Shown here piece by piece: positions 19,141 to 31,700 of a stretch of 64,000 nucleotides of DNA. Position numbers and translations under genes: made by a program. The notes beneath the pieces were generated by a model, which had not been told where the DNA came from, did no database searches, and saw nothing but the letters and a program-made list of their open reading frames with translations. Source of the DNA: Nemertoderma westbladi. Taxonomy: Eukaryota; Xenacoelomorpha; Nemertodermatida; Nemertodermatidae. The stretch spans positions 62,001-126,000 of the forward strand of contig JAUCBJ010006596.1 in NCBI GenBank assembly GCA_032718475.1. Direction: 5' to 3'. Within the stretch, counting starts at the first letter, position 1; each line of letters starts with the position of its first letter.

Positions 19141-21810
19141 CCACACCCGATACTAGATCGGGATCCAGCGTAATTGTAGCGCACTTGAGGTGGATGCTAA
19201 CCGGGAAGATAGCATGGGGGGGAGTGTTAGCTTATCCAATTCCGCTAACACCCCATAAAGTGAGCCGTTAAGCAATATTGGGAGCACGAGGTTGATTACC
19301 CAACCTCGTGTCACCCCAACAAAGTGGGAAGGAGAAACGCACAATAGAGGAGTGAAGGGAAACACTCCAAGGGAGGCAAAGGGCGACAACAGGGTTATTA
19401 GCCAATGGGGGGGAAGGCACCGGCTGAGTAATGTAACAACGGCCAACCCGTGCAATTTATTACCAGTTGTCATGTTATCATTCAGTTAGTTATCTCATTC
19501 TGTTAGTCGGTTAGCTAGGGCAGAGCGGTGACTTCTAATACCGTCCACTGCTGCCACCATTCACCTATAGTTTATTTATACTTTTTTGTATCTTACTTTT
19601 TCGTACTTTTCTGTATTTGTGCTTATCATATTATATTTATACTGCTGGAACGTCAACAATATTAGAACCCTCACCCTTATACATTTCACTCACACGGCGG
19701 GGACGCGTAATTGGAACAACCGGATAAACCGGGATCCTCCGTGGATCCCGTCACATCAGACCCTGAAAAAGTATCTTCCATTATCAGTTAAACAAAACCT
19801 GGTTGTCAAAAAGAAGTTCAGACATTCACAGGCATTGTTCGCGCTTTTAGACCTTTGGCAGTTTAACCCGCCAAATTAGGATGTCTTCTAGATAATAATT
19901 CGCTTTTAGCCTATGACAAGTATTTGATTCACTACACTAGTCGAAACCAATCTGTGCGCGATCATTCACCCGCTGGATATACCCGGGAGATTGGGTTCGA
20001 CGGCTTAATCGTATTGCTATGTAGGCCTAATGTATTATTCGACTGACAGTATTATATAATCTCTGACAATATTATTCACCTTCGGGAAATATTAACAGTT
20101 CCTTTAGGGCGTGGCGCTCTACCTATATAAACAGAGTTATGACTTAAACTACTCACAACGATATGTCTTAGTTATAATTCACATATATGGCGCATTCTTT
20201 AGGAAATGCTTCGTTATCAGTCTCACTCATACACAATGCTGCACAATACTGCACACTGATCTGCCGATCTTCACTGATTTTAGTCACATATAAAAGGAAC
20301 ACGGACCGAATCATGTAGGGTCTATCAAATAACATTAGATTCACTTCAAACCACTTTAACATAAGTCACAATCGTTATATGTAACCTTTCTCTCTTACCT
20401 TCGGTATATCAAGAATATTGGGTTTTCGGGGTTATTTATCGTTATTCCAAATATAATAATTCATCAACCATATTATGAAGAACTGACAGTAAATAGCAGT
20501 ATAACAATATAAAAGTATGCACAGGTTGTTTGATTAGGTATGGTATGTTATGTTTAGTTATGTTATGATAACGGATATATGTCCTTATAATTAAGCCTAC
20601 TAGTGTAAGACTAAAAACTGAAAAAACGGAGGTGCCAAAAGCCGGTTCTTAGGCTCTGGGCAAAAACATAACACTGAACTGATAAGAATAACCTTATTTA
20701 CAAAGGCTTCCACCCACCACAGAGAAAGAGCATACAGATAGGAAAATTCAGTTCAGTAGATCTGTGATAGGTCGAAATCAAAATCAACTCAAATCCTATT
20801 GGCAGATACAGAAAGCAGGGCTGTGGGGCAACTTTCCCAAGCTGGTTGGACAATCAAACGTAGCCCAGATCCCTTCGCACAGCAAATTAGCCAATCAGCC
20901 GGTAGCTTGCGCTATTCGAGTTATAGATCCCTTTTTAGAGTATTCCAGCGCCTGGGGGGAACTGGTTAGCAAGGCAAACGAATCAGTTATCCCACAAAAG
21001 CTTTTACACCGCTCCCAGAAAATGGGATTTAAGTCTATAAAATATAACAAATCACAGTTTCTAAAATATAAAAATACTCTAAACAGTTAGTCTTTCTTAC
21101 GCAGACGGCGTTTACGCAGTTTTTTGAGGCTAGCAAGAGTCCTTTTCTCTTTGGGGGGAGCCACTTTACTAGGTGGGCTATAAATCCTGGGTGAAGGGTG
21201 CAATATGATTGCATCAGAAGGTGTAGGATTATGGTCGGGGTAGTAAAGATATGGTCCTACTAATAACCGGCGGCGACTGAACCAACCGGCAAGGTTTCCC
21301 ACACTCACTCGCAGTGGCCATACACACACTCACGTATACCACGTACACACACAAACCACAAATTCCAGAGTATCATTCACTCGGACCACACTACAACACT
21401 AACCCCTCCTTGCAGCCGATATTCCGGGTGCCACCTCCATTCCAATAGTAGTACCAACAGAATCATCAGAACCTGTCCATTCCGATGCAACACCTCCATT
21501 CCAATAGTGCTACCCTGGGAAAAGACACGTTTTGGCAACCGATTGGAGACAGTAAAGAGTCTGGTCAACTCATACATACCAAACATAGACCTACCACATA
21601 AACCACATAAACCACAGATCACACTAAGCTACCACCCCTATTGTGTACAGGACTGGCAGTACGGCAACAGGCCGACTAGACGATACCACGGCACCATGTT
21701 GATTCATGGTTCGCTAGACACGAGGGCCTTCAGTAACTCCCTTGCACTATAGGACAGATTTAGCGTGCCCCCAGACCCTCACGAGCCCGCCGCCGCCTGT
21801 TACTGCCACC
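19141..21810. other. No recognised gene; possible end of a retroelement
   Basis: From 19141 to 19500 the DNA is less AT-rich and may be the outer end of the element described just upstream. From 19500 to 21086 it is AT-rich. Open frames at 20764-21090 (plus) and 21087-21329 (minus, ending in a very basic RKRRLRKKD-like tail) show no family I can name. An imperfect duplication of CACCTCCATTCCAATAGT lies at 21433 and 21490. Confidence 0.35.
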
Positions 21811-22497
21811 CTATAGAGACCTCACCTCCTTGGGTAACAGTTGTCCTTTTACTCGCTCCATAGAGCTGAAGAATCCCTGTGCGTATCCGGCTGCGGACCT
21901 CTTCCACACAGCGGGATCTATGGTTTCTTTGGCTACTCCCATCCGATGTATGTCTTCCCAGGCAGCTTCTGATAAATCAAATGGGAGTCCGGGTCCGGGG
22001 AAGTTCCATTGCGACTCGACAATAGACTTCAGTTCTTCACTCGTGTATCCCGCATAATTATCTTTAGTTGATCGTTGACTTCTCGCCCAATCGATCTGGT
22101 GTTCTTCCACTGCAATCAATAACCTAGTGAGTACGGCTGCAGGAAGGATGAGAAGGGGATCCGAATAAACCGCATCCATCATCTTTGCTCCGCGTTCTGG
22201 TGTCAGTTCTACAGTATCATCACTACTGGAGCTGTTGGGCCGTTGAGAAGTAAGTTATTGGCTCGCGGGTTGTTGCTGTTCTGCTGCTTCTTGGTCCCGC
22301 TTGACCTGAGCTCGAGTGCCTATGATAGACCTACGATGTTGGACCAGCCTAGGTTCTGTTATTACTACAGGAGGGATGACCTTCCTCACAGTGGGAGGTG
22401 AACTGAACTTACGACTAGACGGTTCTACGCCTCTATCTGAGTCGCAGATAGTTACATCTAATAAACTGTCTGACAGGTTCTGCTTAGTATCAGACAT
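21811..22497 (-). pseudogene. Gag-like protein relic with one in-frame stop
   Basis: On the minus strand one frame starts MSDTKQNLSDSLLDVTIC at 22497, runs through a glutamine-rich stretch, meets a TAA at 22255-22257, and continues in the same frame through a Ser/Asp-rich linker into MMDAVYSDPLLILPAAV ... SIVESQWNFPGPGLPF ... ERVKGQLLPKEVRSL, ending at 21811. Its length, low complexity N-terminus and helical core resemble an N-terminal Gag/ORF1 protein, but no zinc knuckle or named domain is visible. Its upstream DNA (22500-23000) contains repeated ACCGGTAT blocks. Element identity is unknown. Confidence 0.4.
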
Positions 22498-22599
22498 GTT
22501 TATGTGTACAGTTGAATGTCTACTGCTGTATTACAGTCTGAGCAAGTCTAGTAACTCAGTATTAACTGCTAGCCTAGTAATTAATTACCGGTACTGCTA

Positions 22600-22890
22600 C
22601 TCAGTGTAGCGTGATATATATAATATATTAGAATACCGGTATGCTTATAGTATATATAACTATTATTACAGACTAGGTTTATCACAGAATACCGGTATAA
22701 TTTTAGCACAAATATATATAAATATATAATAGGCCTATCGGGAATACCGGTATACAGCTTACAGTTTTGTAGTATATATAATTATAATTCTGGACTAGAA
22801 TTAATTATAAAGTACCGGTATAGTTTCAGCCTAAATTTATAGAAATAAAGATAATAGGCCTATCGTAAATACCGGTATATCAATTATTTT
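22600..22890. repeat. ACCGGTAT-containing diverged repeats
   Basis: Units of about 112-126 bp each contain AATACCGGTAT, with AATAGGCCTATCG in the later ones. ACCGGTAT blocks lie near 22631, 22690, 22745, 22813 and 22870. The repeats are diverged and AT-rich. The motif is frequent elsewhere in the window too. Confidence 0.6.
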
Positions 22891-24150
22891 AAATAATTGA
22901 ATTTCTGAATTTTAGGGTTACTTGGTTACTTTACTTACTTTATTACCGCTATTTGAGCAGTAGTCCAACTGATATTGAGACCTAATGGTTGTATGGCAGG
23001 CCTACTATTTATAAATCGTTTGAGTTGATTTATAATTAAAATAATAAATATAAATATATAATAAATATAATAAAATATATAAATATATATAAATATAATA
23101 TAATAAATATAAAAATAATAAAAGTTACTTAATACTACAAATTACGTACAATTCGGGTGAGATTACAATCTCTAAATAAACACAAAAATTTACAAAAACA
23201 CAAAATACGAAATTTCAGGGTAATTTTACAAGAAGTCTACAAACCAGTCTAACAAAGGGTTAGAATCTGGTTATTACAACGGACAGGTTACTACGGTATT
23301 TGAAAATAATAAGTAGTAGTAAATACACTGCGTTGTCCAGATAGGAAAATACCACCGCCTGACGACCTATAGCCGTATCGCTATAGGTACTACGTTATGT
23401 ATCACGGAGTGTTCCTACCTAGAAGTTAATAGAGCTAATCGAATGTGCCTATCAACCACTTTACAACACAAATATAATGCCTACACTAATTACTTTCGGA
23501 AAGCACTGTACACTAAACCCTAAATTAGGTACGAGTACTTGTACAACAGATAATCAGTAGTTAAATATACTTGAACAGTTAAAAGAACCACGGCATCTGC
23601 TGGAGTGACCGGTGCACAAAATCACCAGTCTTTACCTACGCCAAGCAGCCCGTGTAGTACCGGGGTTAATTTAACTATAGCGGTATGTATAACAAACACA
23701 ATTATTGTAGGAACAAACTTGGGGAATGAATGTTGCGAATAATCGCATAAACTCTGAATAATAAATATTACGCTACGCGTACAAACCACTCAAACAAAAT
23801 GCAGACCAAATACTGACAGACTACTATCAAGCCTAAATAAACTACAGGACATGCAGACTCCGAAATGATTAGGTAGTATGCGTTCTAACCCAGTAGCACG
23901 ACTTATTCTTTAGTTGGGGGTTTACCTTACAGCTTTGGCTGCCCCTACTTCCTAACCGTTCTTTATCGGACAGAGGCTCTACACACACTGCAATCCGTTC
24001 AGACCTTATAACAGCCAGACAACTATCCAGCCTACAAATTATCTAAATAAATATTATACGCTACCTGTACAGACTACACAAACAAAGTACAGACTAAACG
24101 ATGGCAGACTACTCTCAAGCCTAAATAAACTAAAGAGGCATTACAAACCC
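22891..24150. other. AT-rich, no gene seen
   Basis: Contains a (AAATATAAT)-like run at 23030-23125. Phrases such as CTAAATAAACTA.AG and ACAGACTAC.CTCAAGCC occur twice (near 23815-23845 and 24100-24135), so a diverged duplication lies just upstream of the Ty3/gypsy pol remnant. Confidence 0.45.
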
Positions 24151-24159
24151 ATCCAATGC

Positions 24160-25610
24160 TGGATTTACCCGATTTTACGTTAGATTTTCAATTGTCTACT
24201 GATGCTAGTTCAATTGGTTTAGGTACGTCTTGTCACAATAAAAATGTGGTGTGCAAAAACCGATTGCATTTGGCAGTAGAAAGTTAACTCCGACGGAACA
24301 ACGATACTCTCTCTACAACCGATAGAGAATTTTTGGCATTAGTCTGGGCTGTAAATAAATATTATCCTTATTTGTATGGGCGATTATTTGACATATATAC
24401 AGATCATAAACCCTTGTTGTCATTAGTGCAGGGAACTGCACATAATGCTAGACAAGCCAGATGGCGAGATACACTATCTGATTATGAATTTAATATGCAT
24501 TTCCGCCCGCCCTGGTAAGGATTATATAGTCCCAGATGCTCTTAGTAGAGCAATAGTGAAACTGAACCCAAATGCTGAAGAATTTATTCCTTCTCAACTT
24601 TGTGCGGCGACAGCTGTTACACTGGAAACAAATTGGCGAGAAGATAAATTAAAGGATATAAAATTAGTTGAAATATTGGAAAATCCTAGACAAAACTATA
24701 ACGTAGTAAATGGAGTACTATATTATTTTAATCAAATCGTAATACACAAACAAGAAATACGAAATGTAATAACTCAGTTTAATGAGGCAGGTCATTTTGG
24801 AATAAAAAAGACTCGCTTAAGTATATTTTCAGCTGGATTATGGTGCTCAGATTTGCGAAAACTAATTCGAGATATCATATTGGGATGCCGAGTATGCGCC
24901 TCCCAAAAATAATATCGTCAGTTTTTACCTAAGCAAGAATCTTTACCTAAAGCACCTGAAGTAGTTCCATTTCAATATGTTGCAATATATATTGTTGGAC
25001 CTCTACCTCGCCAACGTTCTGGGTATACGTCTATATTAACAATTATTGATCATGCAACAAAATATTTAGTAGCTTCGCCTTTGACAAATACAGATGCTCA
25101 AACAATTGGTAAAAATGTCATAGATAATTGGGTTTATAAATTTGGACCACCACGTACTCTCTTATCTGAGCGTGGCACCCAATTTTTAAGTAATGTGTTC
25201 AACAACATTGTCCAGCGTTGTGAAATTACCTCAAAAAATACAACAAACTACCACCCTGAAGGGAACTCAGTATGTGAACGCGTTCATAGAACTCTCAATG
25301 AAAGACTTAGGTCCATGAAAGGTGTTTGGATTGATAATCTCCAAGAAGCGGTCTACAATATTAACCGCCAAGTCCACAAAACAACTGGAACATCACCTAT
25401 CAAAAAGATACTGGGATAATTGGAACACCCCCAGTTAAATATTGGCCATCAAAAGAGACTCAATTTATCGGACCGCAAGTTGGAGAAACCATAATAGTTC
25501 TAGCAAGAGGTATTAAGCCAAAATTGGCAGCTCAGTATGATAAACCTGGCATTGTTGCTGCTCGCACTTATGGACAGGTAGTTATTTTAGATGAAGTGTC
25601 AACGTAAGGG
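24160..25610 (+). pseudogene. Ty3/gypsy RNase H-integrase remnant
   Basis: Starts inside RNase H (LSTDASSIGLG), then after a shift REFLALVWAVNKYYPYLYG and YTDHKPLLSLVQ, and after another shift near 24510 the connection to integrase (DYIVPDALSR). The integrase has a zinc-binding region (HFGIKKTRL ... CRVCASQK), then a stop. The core follows: VAIYIVGPLP, LLSERGTQFLSNVF, YHPEGNSVCERVHRTL. Both catalytic Asp positions are changed (Tyr and Glu) while the Glu remains. The C-terminal part (about 25440-25600, LDEVST) is followed by an LTR. It encoded the end of pol of a Ty3/gypsy LTR retrotransposon and is inactive by several independent lesions. Confidence 0.85.
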
Positions 25611-25647
25611 ACGTAAAAGTGTTAAAGGGGGACTCTTGTGGGGGAAA

Positions 25648-25847
25648 TGTGTAATGGGTATTTATTTATATTGACCCTTATTAATACAGCTGTATGGTTT
25701 AACTCAGTATGTTTGAACTTTGATTAAAGTTAATGTAGAATACGATTAGTTATATAAGGTGATGGAAGGAAAGTAGAGGAGCAATATATATATATGTTTG
25801 TTAGTAAACTAATTAATTACATAACTTTCTTTATTCAAACAAATATT
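25648..25847 (+). mobile_element. Probable Ty3/gypsy LTR (about 200 bp)
   Basis: A purine-rich GTGGGGGAAA precedes TGTGTAATGGG, and the stretch ends ATTCAAACA just before ATTGGCGCAGTG, which looks like a primer-binding site. A Gag-like start codon follows at 25881. Pol lies to the left and Gag to the right, so the LTR joins two internal ends. Borders are estimated, since no second LTR copy is available for comparison. Confidence 0.55.
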
Positions 25848-25880
25848 GGCGCAGTGTGTAGCTGGATTATATTAGAAATT

Positions 25881-26353
25881 ATGTCGGGTATACCAATCTT
25901 TTCTGTGGAATCAATATCGTACACCGCATGGGCACGTCAAGTGGAAGCATGGTTTATTCGAAAGAAATATGACGAATCCACAAATGGCAAAGAAATGGTT
26001 ACTTTGTTACCACAATTTTTATCAGAGGGATTATTATCAATATTGGAATATAAATTCAAAGATGGTTGTACTACATTAAAAACTGCGTTTGAGACAATTA
26101 AAGTAGAATGGTATCAACAAAAACAACCAATTGACCCGGCTGCAGAATTTTCCGAGTTCAAAACTGAACAACCATCACATATAATGACTAGTTTACAAAG
26201 GTTACGCTTTCTAGCATATTATCTGAATTTGCAAGATGATGCAATTGTTCAACGTTTGGGGAGTTCCAATAACGCTAACATACGTCCGACCATACAAGCA
26301 TGGGTGTACAGTAACAAAAATACGCCACCTCAGGAGGTACATGCACCACATAA
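25881..26353 (+). CDS. Ty3/gypsy-type Gag, N-terminal part (interrupted)
   Basis: The frame starts MSGIPIFSVESISYTAWARQ and continues with a helix-rich capsid-like region (AWFIRKKYDE, LPQFLSEGLLSIL, DPAAEFSEFKTEQP, SLQRLRFLAYYL). The start at 25881 is chosen because it follows the putative primer-binding site closely; the frame is open slightly further upstream into the LTR. Gag would build the virus-like particle. At about 26354 the frame runs into an inserted element; the rest of this gene (zinc knuckles and protease) is at 29640-30480. Confidence 0.65.
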
Positions 26354-29300
26354 GTCTGTAAGTGCTAACGCGGGATTTCCTTGGTAAAGTGACACCATAC
26401 CAGTGATTTCTGAAAGTACCAATGTGCTAACTCAGTAAGAGACTTTAGCAACATTTAGCAACTCCAATTCTGCACCAACCGCAAGAGGGCTCAAGTGTTC
26501 TAAAGTGCTAACTTACTAAAAACACCAATAACAATAGTAATATTAGCAAAGTTAGGAGTTTGAAGTGATGGTATCTATAAATCTTGGAAGATAATGATTA
26601 GGTGTTTTTGTGTTGAATATTTCAAGACACAACACATCATAAAATACTAACTCATTATTCGTTCTTTTGTGAAAGGATATTTAATTATACCATAATAGGC
26701 CTAAATATTTAATCATTTGTTTCAAAAATATCAATATTTATTTAGTTTCAACAACGTCAATAGAATCAAAATATTTATATTAAAACTTATGTAACATTAC
26801 AGAACATAGTTTTTCTAATGTTTCTTATAGTGTTATTGATTGTTTGAAAATCAAGATGTTCAGAATAAATTTAAATTACATTATTTGAACGTTACAAATT
26901 GGTTGGTAACATTATTTCAACGTTTCAAAATAATTATAAACTGAATTTTGGGTGTACACACCAAATTTTATACTACCAAGTTTTTGCTAATTTCCTTTGT
27001 GAAAATGTTCTCAAACATATAAAATATGTTCAATTAAAATATTTTATAACGTTCTATATTTTTCATTTTCAAAATAAAATAAAGAATCCTACAAAAATGT
27101 TCTCATTTTTAAACAATAGAACATACATTTCTGCATTTCCAATCGCTGATTTCTCAGGTTACCAAAGGGGCTCAGAACCTTAATGCGCATATAAGACAAT
27201 GAATGCTTATTTCTGGATGTACAGTATGTTACCACTATATGATTTCTGCTGACTGGAATTATTTATTTCTGAAACACATTGTTATCTATATTGTGATCTA
27301 TGGTTGATTAAAAAGCAATAAACACAATAAACGCAATAAATAGAATGCTGTGCCGGCTTGACGACAAAATTGAGCCACCACAACTCCCTATCACCCATGA
27401 CATTTGCTAGATCATCCGAATCTTCAAGGCCAGTGTCCTTTAAGATGCGTCTCAAGGAAGTCATGGGCTGTCCACCATGCTTATTCACTGCATGAGGCTA
27501 CCAAAGAACAAGATTATGCACTGACTGGTCCACACGGCGAAAGCAATGTCCTGCAAAGCGGAGGCACAGTGAACCCGGCGTAGCATTCTTGTGAATGTGC
27601 CATCCAGAGATTTGGTATCCTCTGCAGTTAGAGCCCAGCATGGACTCCCATAGAGGAGTACTGGAACTACTGCTTCTCTAATAATCGTACCTTAAGATTC
27701 CGATTAATTCTCGGTGACTTCCAAATCCTGGAAAGCCTATTCAAGGCTGCCCATGCCTTTCCCTTGCGTATTCGAAGGTCTCGCCTGACCTCCGGATCCA
27801 TGAACCCTGGTGACAGAAGTCGTCCACATGCTCAAGCATACCATCCTTTGAGCTTATGCTCATCCGGTCAGAGACTTGCTGATAGACTTTCATAGTTAAC
27901 TGTCAAAATTTTGGTCATTTTTGGAGTTAATAAAAAGACCAACACTAGAAGCAGCATGTTCTAATGAGCTGAGGAGCCGTTGGGCTCCCTCTAGTGATTC
28001 TGAGAGTACTCCTAAGTCATCAGCAAAGTCTAGATCAGTTAGGTACTTGGCAGGATTTCCTCGACTTCTGGAACCAGTAGGTGGAGTTATCATCACCCCC
28101 ATCATCATTATGATGATCTAGTGACATGCTTATAGTCAACCATAATTATGAACAAGAATGGCCCAAGTGTGTCTCCCTGGAGGATGCCCCATAACACTTA
28201 AAGTGGTTCTGTGTCACCGTCAGCAGTAGACACAAATGTTGTCAAACCATCGTATACTGATCTGATTGCTGCAATAATTTCATCAGGAATCCCATATAAT
28301 GAAAGTATGCTGAACATACGTGAGCGAAGACTGAATAAAAGGCCTTGAATAAGTCAACAAAGATAACAGCCAGATGATGCCTGTCTTTCTTTTTTGATCA
28401 ATCTCTTCAATTATCCTTCTAAGTACCAAAATGGGCTCCATGGTCTCACGACCTTTAAGGAACCCGTTCTGATTTCCAAGGACAGTCTCTCAATGGGATC
28501 CAGAGGGATCAATGGGATCTAGATAAGCTTTAAACACTCAGGTATTTTAAAGACCTCAGGGGGACACCATCTACTCCACTACTGGCACGATTGGTCCTAA
28601 CCCTTTGCGGCCCAGTCTTTGCAGCAGACTTCACTTCTGCAAAGGAGATATCGCCAATGGGAATATCTGGGAGTACAGACTCAGAACACTTTTACTTCTT
28701 TAAAGTTATCAGGCAATAGCCTGTCATTGAATTAAATACACTGCATTCCAGGACATGGCTTATTGGTTTTATTTATGTATTTAGAGAGGTTTAAAGTTTT
28801 GACCTCGAAAAGACCAAGAATAGCAGCAGTGTGCAATAATGGGTAAGAAATTGGTGACACATTTTCAAAATACTTGTAGCAATTTACGTTATAGCAGTAT
28901 ATGTAAAAAATATAATTTGAGATTGCACAAAATTTGACATACATAATGACCTCTCTATTTTCTGGAAAAGGAAACTTATTGCAAGGATTAAAGATTTAGA
29001 ATAATATATAATTATGAGAATAAATTAATTAATGGTTGTGATTATGTGCCATATTATTGAATGCTTTTAAGAAATCCATGAACTAGTTGCAAAGACATAG
29101 ACGTTTAATATATGAATTGAATAGGCCTAATGTTAGCACTTGATGCTTTCTGTTGGCCGGTATTATTCATTTCAGAAACTCATAATCTCCTCTTGTGATC
29201 TCGGCTTGATTAATAATCAATTTATTTCAATTTTAGTTATAAAACGCTAACATCTGGTCTGACTTGCTATGCAATAATTATACAACAAAATTAGCCTTAA

Positions 29301-29620
29301 AGAGCTAACATTTAGAATATGTCTTATGGAGAAACTCTAGGGTGCTAACAGTTAGCACTTTACCTTTTTCAATAATTCTGAATCTGGTCGCTAGAGGGCA
29401 TTATTGTTAAAATTTGTTGCTATTTGACGTTTTTAATTTGTGCTTGCAAAGGGGTTAAACTGCTAACACTTCGAAATGAGCCAATCGGAACCTGGAATTG
29501 TTGTCAACTTGTCTTAACAAATTTTTTTCAGGGAGTGTTAGCACTTTAGGTTAGCACTTTAAAACAGTTAGCACTTTACCATTGCAGGACTGCTGTTTGT
29601 TAGCACTTTAGTACTTCTAA
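26354..29620. mobile_element. 3.3-kb insert with AGTGCTAAC-type inverted ends
   Basis: The insert splits a Ty3/gypsy gag. The left end has AGTGCTAAC...TCCTTGGTAAAGTG. The right end, reverse-complemented, has AGTGCTAAC...TCCTGCAATGGTAAAGTG. The motif GTTAGCAC or its complement is repeated at least three times near the left end and six or more times near the right end (29240-29620), in outward-consistent orientations. Subterminal motif arrays are typical of DNA transposons whose transposase binds them. No transposase is seen inside, so it would be non-autonomous. It carries an antisense LINE fragment at 27342-28740. Exact borders and target duplication could not be fixed. Confidence 0.65.
27342..28740 (-). 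pseudogene. LINE reverse transcriptase fragment (decayed, internally deleted)
   Basis: On the minus strand this matches the LINE at 59.4-61.0 kb from the region before the RT domain to the C-terminus, with many small indels and a missing segment near 27600. Short frames retain MTSLRRILKDTGLEDSDDLANVM and the LTDLDFADDLGVLSES active-site region (FADD). It lacks the 3' UTR and tail of the other copies, and its right side ends at the RT N-terminus. It is nested in the AGTGCTAAC-ended insert and is clearly older than the copies at 34 and 59 kb. Confidence 0.8.
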
Positions 29621-29639
29621 AAACAGTAGCGGCTTTCAT

Positions 29640-30480
29640 ACAAAGTTTACCAGATGAAGAAATTAAGTGGCAATGTGCAGCAACAAAGTCGACAGAAATT
29701 CAATGCCTCAAATGTGGAAAGCGTAACCATTCAGCACAACGTTGTTGGAAAGGAAAGGTATGTTATAAATGTGTTGAAATGAATCATGTAGCATCTGTTT
29801 GTAGAAATAAACCAAAAAAACGGGTCAGGGCTGTCAATGACACCGGGAAATTAATGTCATTGCCAGCCTTATCTACAACAATGTGGGTGACAGGTGTGAG
29901 TAAGAATTGTAAAACATTAATAGATTCTGGATCTGATTATAGTTTTGTGCCTGAATTAAAAATTTTTAGAGAAGCTGCATTACAAATTAGGAGTGGACCT
30001 CGAAAGTTGTTCACAACTCTGGGTAGTTTTAATTTTACTGTGACGGAATACGGGTATTTTGAGTTTTGTATAGGGGATCGTGTTACTTGTGAATGGTTTG
30101 GATTTGTGATGCCAAGTAACGATTTCGAAGTTATATTAGGCAAAGATATATTAATGTCCTTGAAAATTGTTATCGATTTTGGAAAAATTGAAATTTCTTT
30201 CCCATATGATAACAACAAAGGTTGTTGTGCAGTGGCTATAAATGATAAAAATGAGAACATCTTAGTAAAACGGGATTTCTTAAACAATTTTGAATTCCTA
30301 AAAAGCTGGTCATCTAAAGAGGTTGAAAATTTGAAAGAAATATGCTGGGAATTTTCGAAACCCAAAATAATGATCCGATATATATTAATTAGGTCATATA
30401 GAAAGAGCCCAGCCGAGACCAAGGAAATACTGGAACATGTGGATAAAATGCTGAAAATGGATGTCATAGAGCACACGTTC
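29640..30480 (+). pseudogene. Ty3/gypsy Gag zinc knuckles, protease and start of RT region
   Basis: Continues the gag frame on the far side of the insert. Two CCHC knuckles are perfect: CLKCGKRNHSAQRC and CYKCVEMNHVASVC. The aspartic protease follows with LIDSGSDYSFV (active-site D-S-G) and the second strand VILGKDILMS. The beginning of the RT linker is recognisable in RSYRKSPAETKEILEHVDK and DVIEHT. At 30481 the coding match stops exactly where a 22-base motif shared with the repeat element at 2672 begins, so another insertion or recombination ended the element here. Confidence 0.8.
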
Positions 30481-30501
30481 GTGGGGCCTTCGCGCAGCAC
30501 G
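30481..30501 (+). repeat. Isolated 21-base end motif shared with two other sites
   Basis: GTGGGGCCTTCGCGCAGCAC followed by G is identical to 2672-2692 and matches 54075-54095 on the opposite strand with one change. Here it interrupts Ty3/gypsy pol. Confidence 0.8.
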
Positions 30502-31555
30502 AGGCCCAGTTATGAGATACAAATTAAAATTGTGCGACTGTATCACAAAATCAGGTTATGAGAGATTAACCCACACCACCAATTAATCAAAGAAAGGGGG
30601 ACATTACGTGTTCACCCCTTTTAATCTGCACCCCCCCCCCCCTCCCCCCACCCACCAATACATAACCGCGACATGCTAAACACTTCTGCAGAGTTTGCCT
30701 GTTTGAGGTACTGGTATATTTCTTTTACAATGACTATTTCATTCTTACCTGCATCCCAAAAAATTCAATTATCCAATTATTCAATTATCACCAATTTTAG
30801 TACTAATTAAAAAATTGGAGGATACAAAATCTCGGAATTTCGTTATGAAAGCATTGCAAGAGTCTTCAAAGGCAGTTCCTAACTCATTTGTGCAAGTAAA
30901 AGTACCATCTTCTTTATTTTGAAGAACCAAATAATCGAGAGAACATTTAACCCACTCTGTTAATCTATGATTTGCTTGTACAAGAGGGCAATGGAAGGAC
31001 CTAATTTTTCGCTTCAATACATATAAATATGATTCGAATTTAAAAGCACTAAAATTTTCAAGACAGCTTTATCTTAAAAATTCATCTGGCAAATGAAGCA
31101 AACTATGATTGTTGTAAACAAGCAATTCCTTCGAGTAAATAATTGGGACCAGTCGTACGCAAGGTAAACATGGGTGGGTGAAATCACAAGCTTTTTGCTA
31201 CTCAATACCGAAATTGCGAAATGTAAAAGTAGAAAGTATCTATCACTGCATTCCTAGTAATAAATGTATGAAATATGATTGTGTTTTTACATATTAGTTC
31301 TGTACTATTTCTCATCTCTTGTTTGAATTAAACAGTTGGTTCCTTATCGGGCTGCTAGGCTGGCTCGTCACTGGTCTGTTGCATAAGGAACAAAAAAATA
31401 TAATGCAAAACGCCAACAAAAAGGAAGAATAATCAAGAGTTTGGAAATTAATAACTGGGAAAGTTATTTAGAATTAGAATACTTTTACCTTTATGCATAC
31501 GGGATATTGAGTCCATATTAAGGGGGGGGGGGGGGGGGGGGGGGGGTATATATAC
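30502..31555. other. No recognised gene; long homopolymers
   Basis: Contains a C-rich run at about 30628-30652 and 25 consecutive G at 31522-31546. A 78-residue minus-strand frame (30781-31017) begins MKRKIRSFHCPLVQANHRL and has no family I recognise; it could be an exon or relic. Confidence 0.4.
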
Positions 31556-31700
31556 CATATTTACTCGAATAAAAGCCCACCCTCGAATAAACCCCCCCCC
31601 CCCCCCCCCTTTCCATTAAATTAGCAACTTAAACGCCTAGCCTGAATAAATGCCCTGGCGTTTGATAATATTACAATGTGGGGCAAGCCACGATTAGTGA
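31556..31700. mobile_element. TATTTACTCGAATAAA-type repeat fragment
   Basis: ATATTTACTCGAATAAAAGCCC, CCTCGAATAAACCCC (with 18 C at 31592-31609) and CTGAATAAATGCC form a degenerate short repeat. A related TGTATTTACGCGAATAAG phrase is at 54110. I have seen this phrase type as a dispersed repeat in marine invertebrates, but I cannot name a family. Confidence 0.4.
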
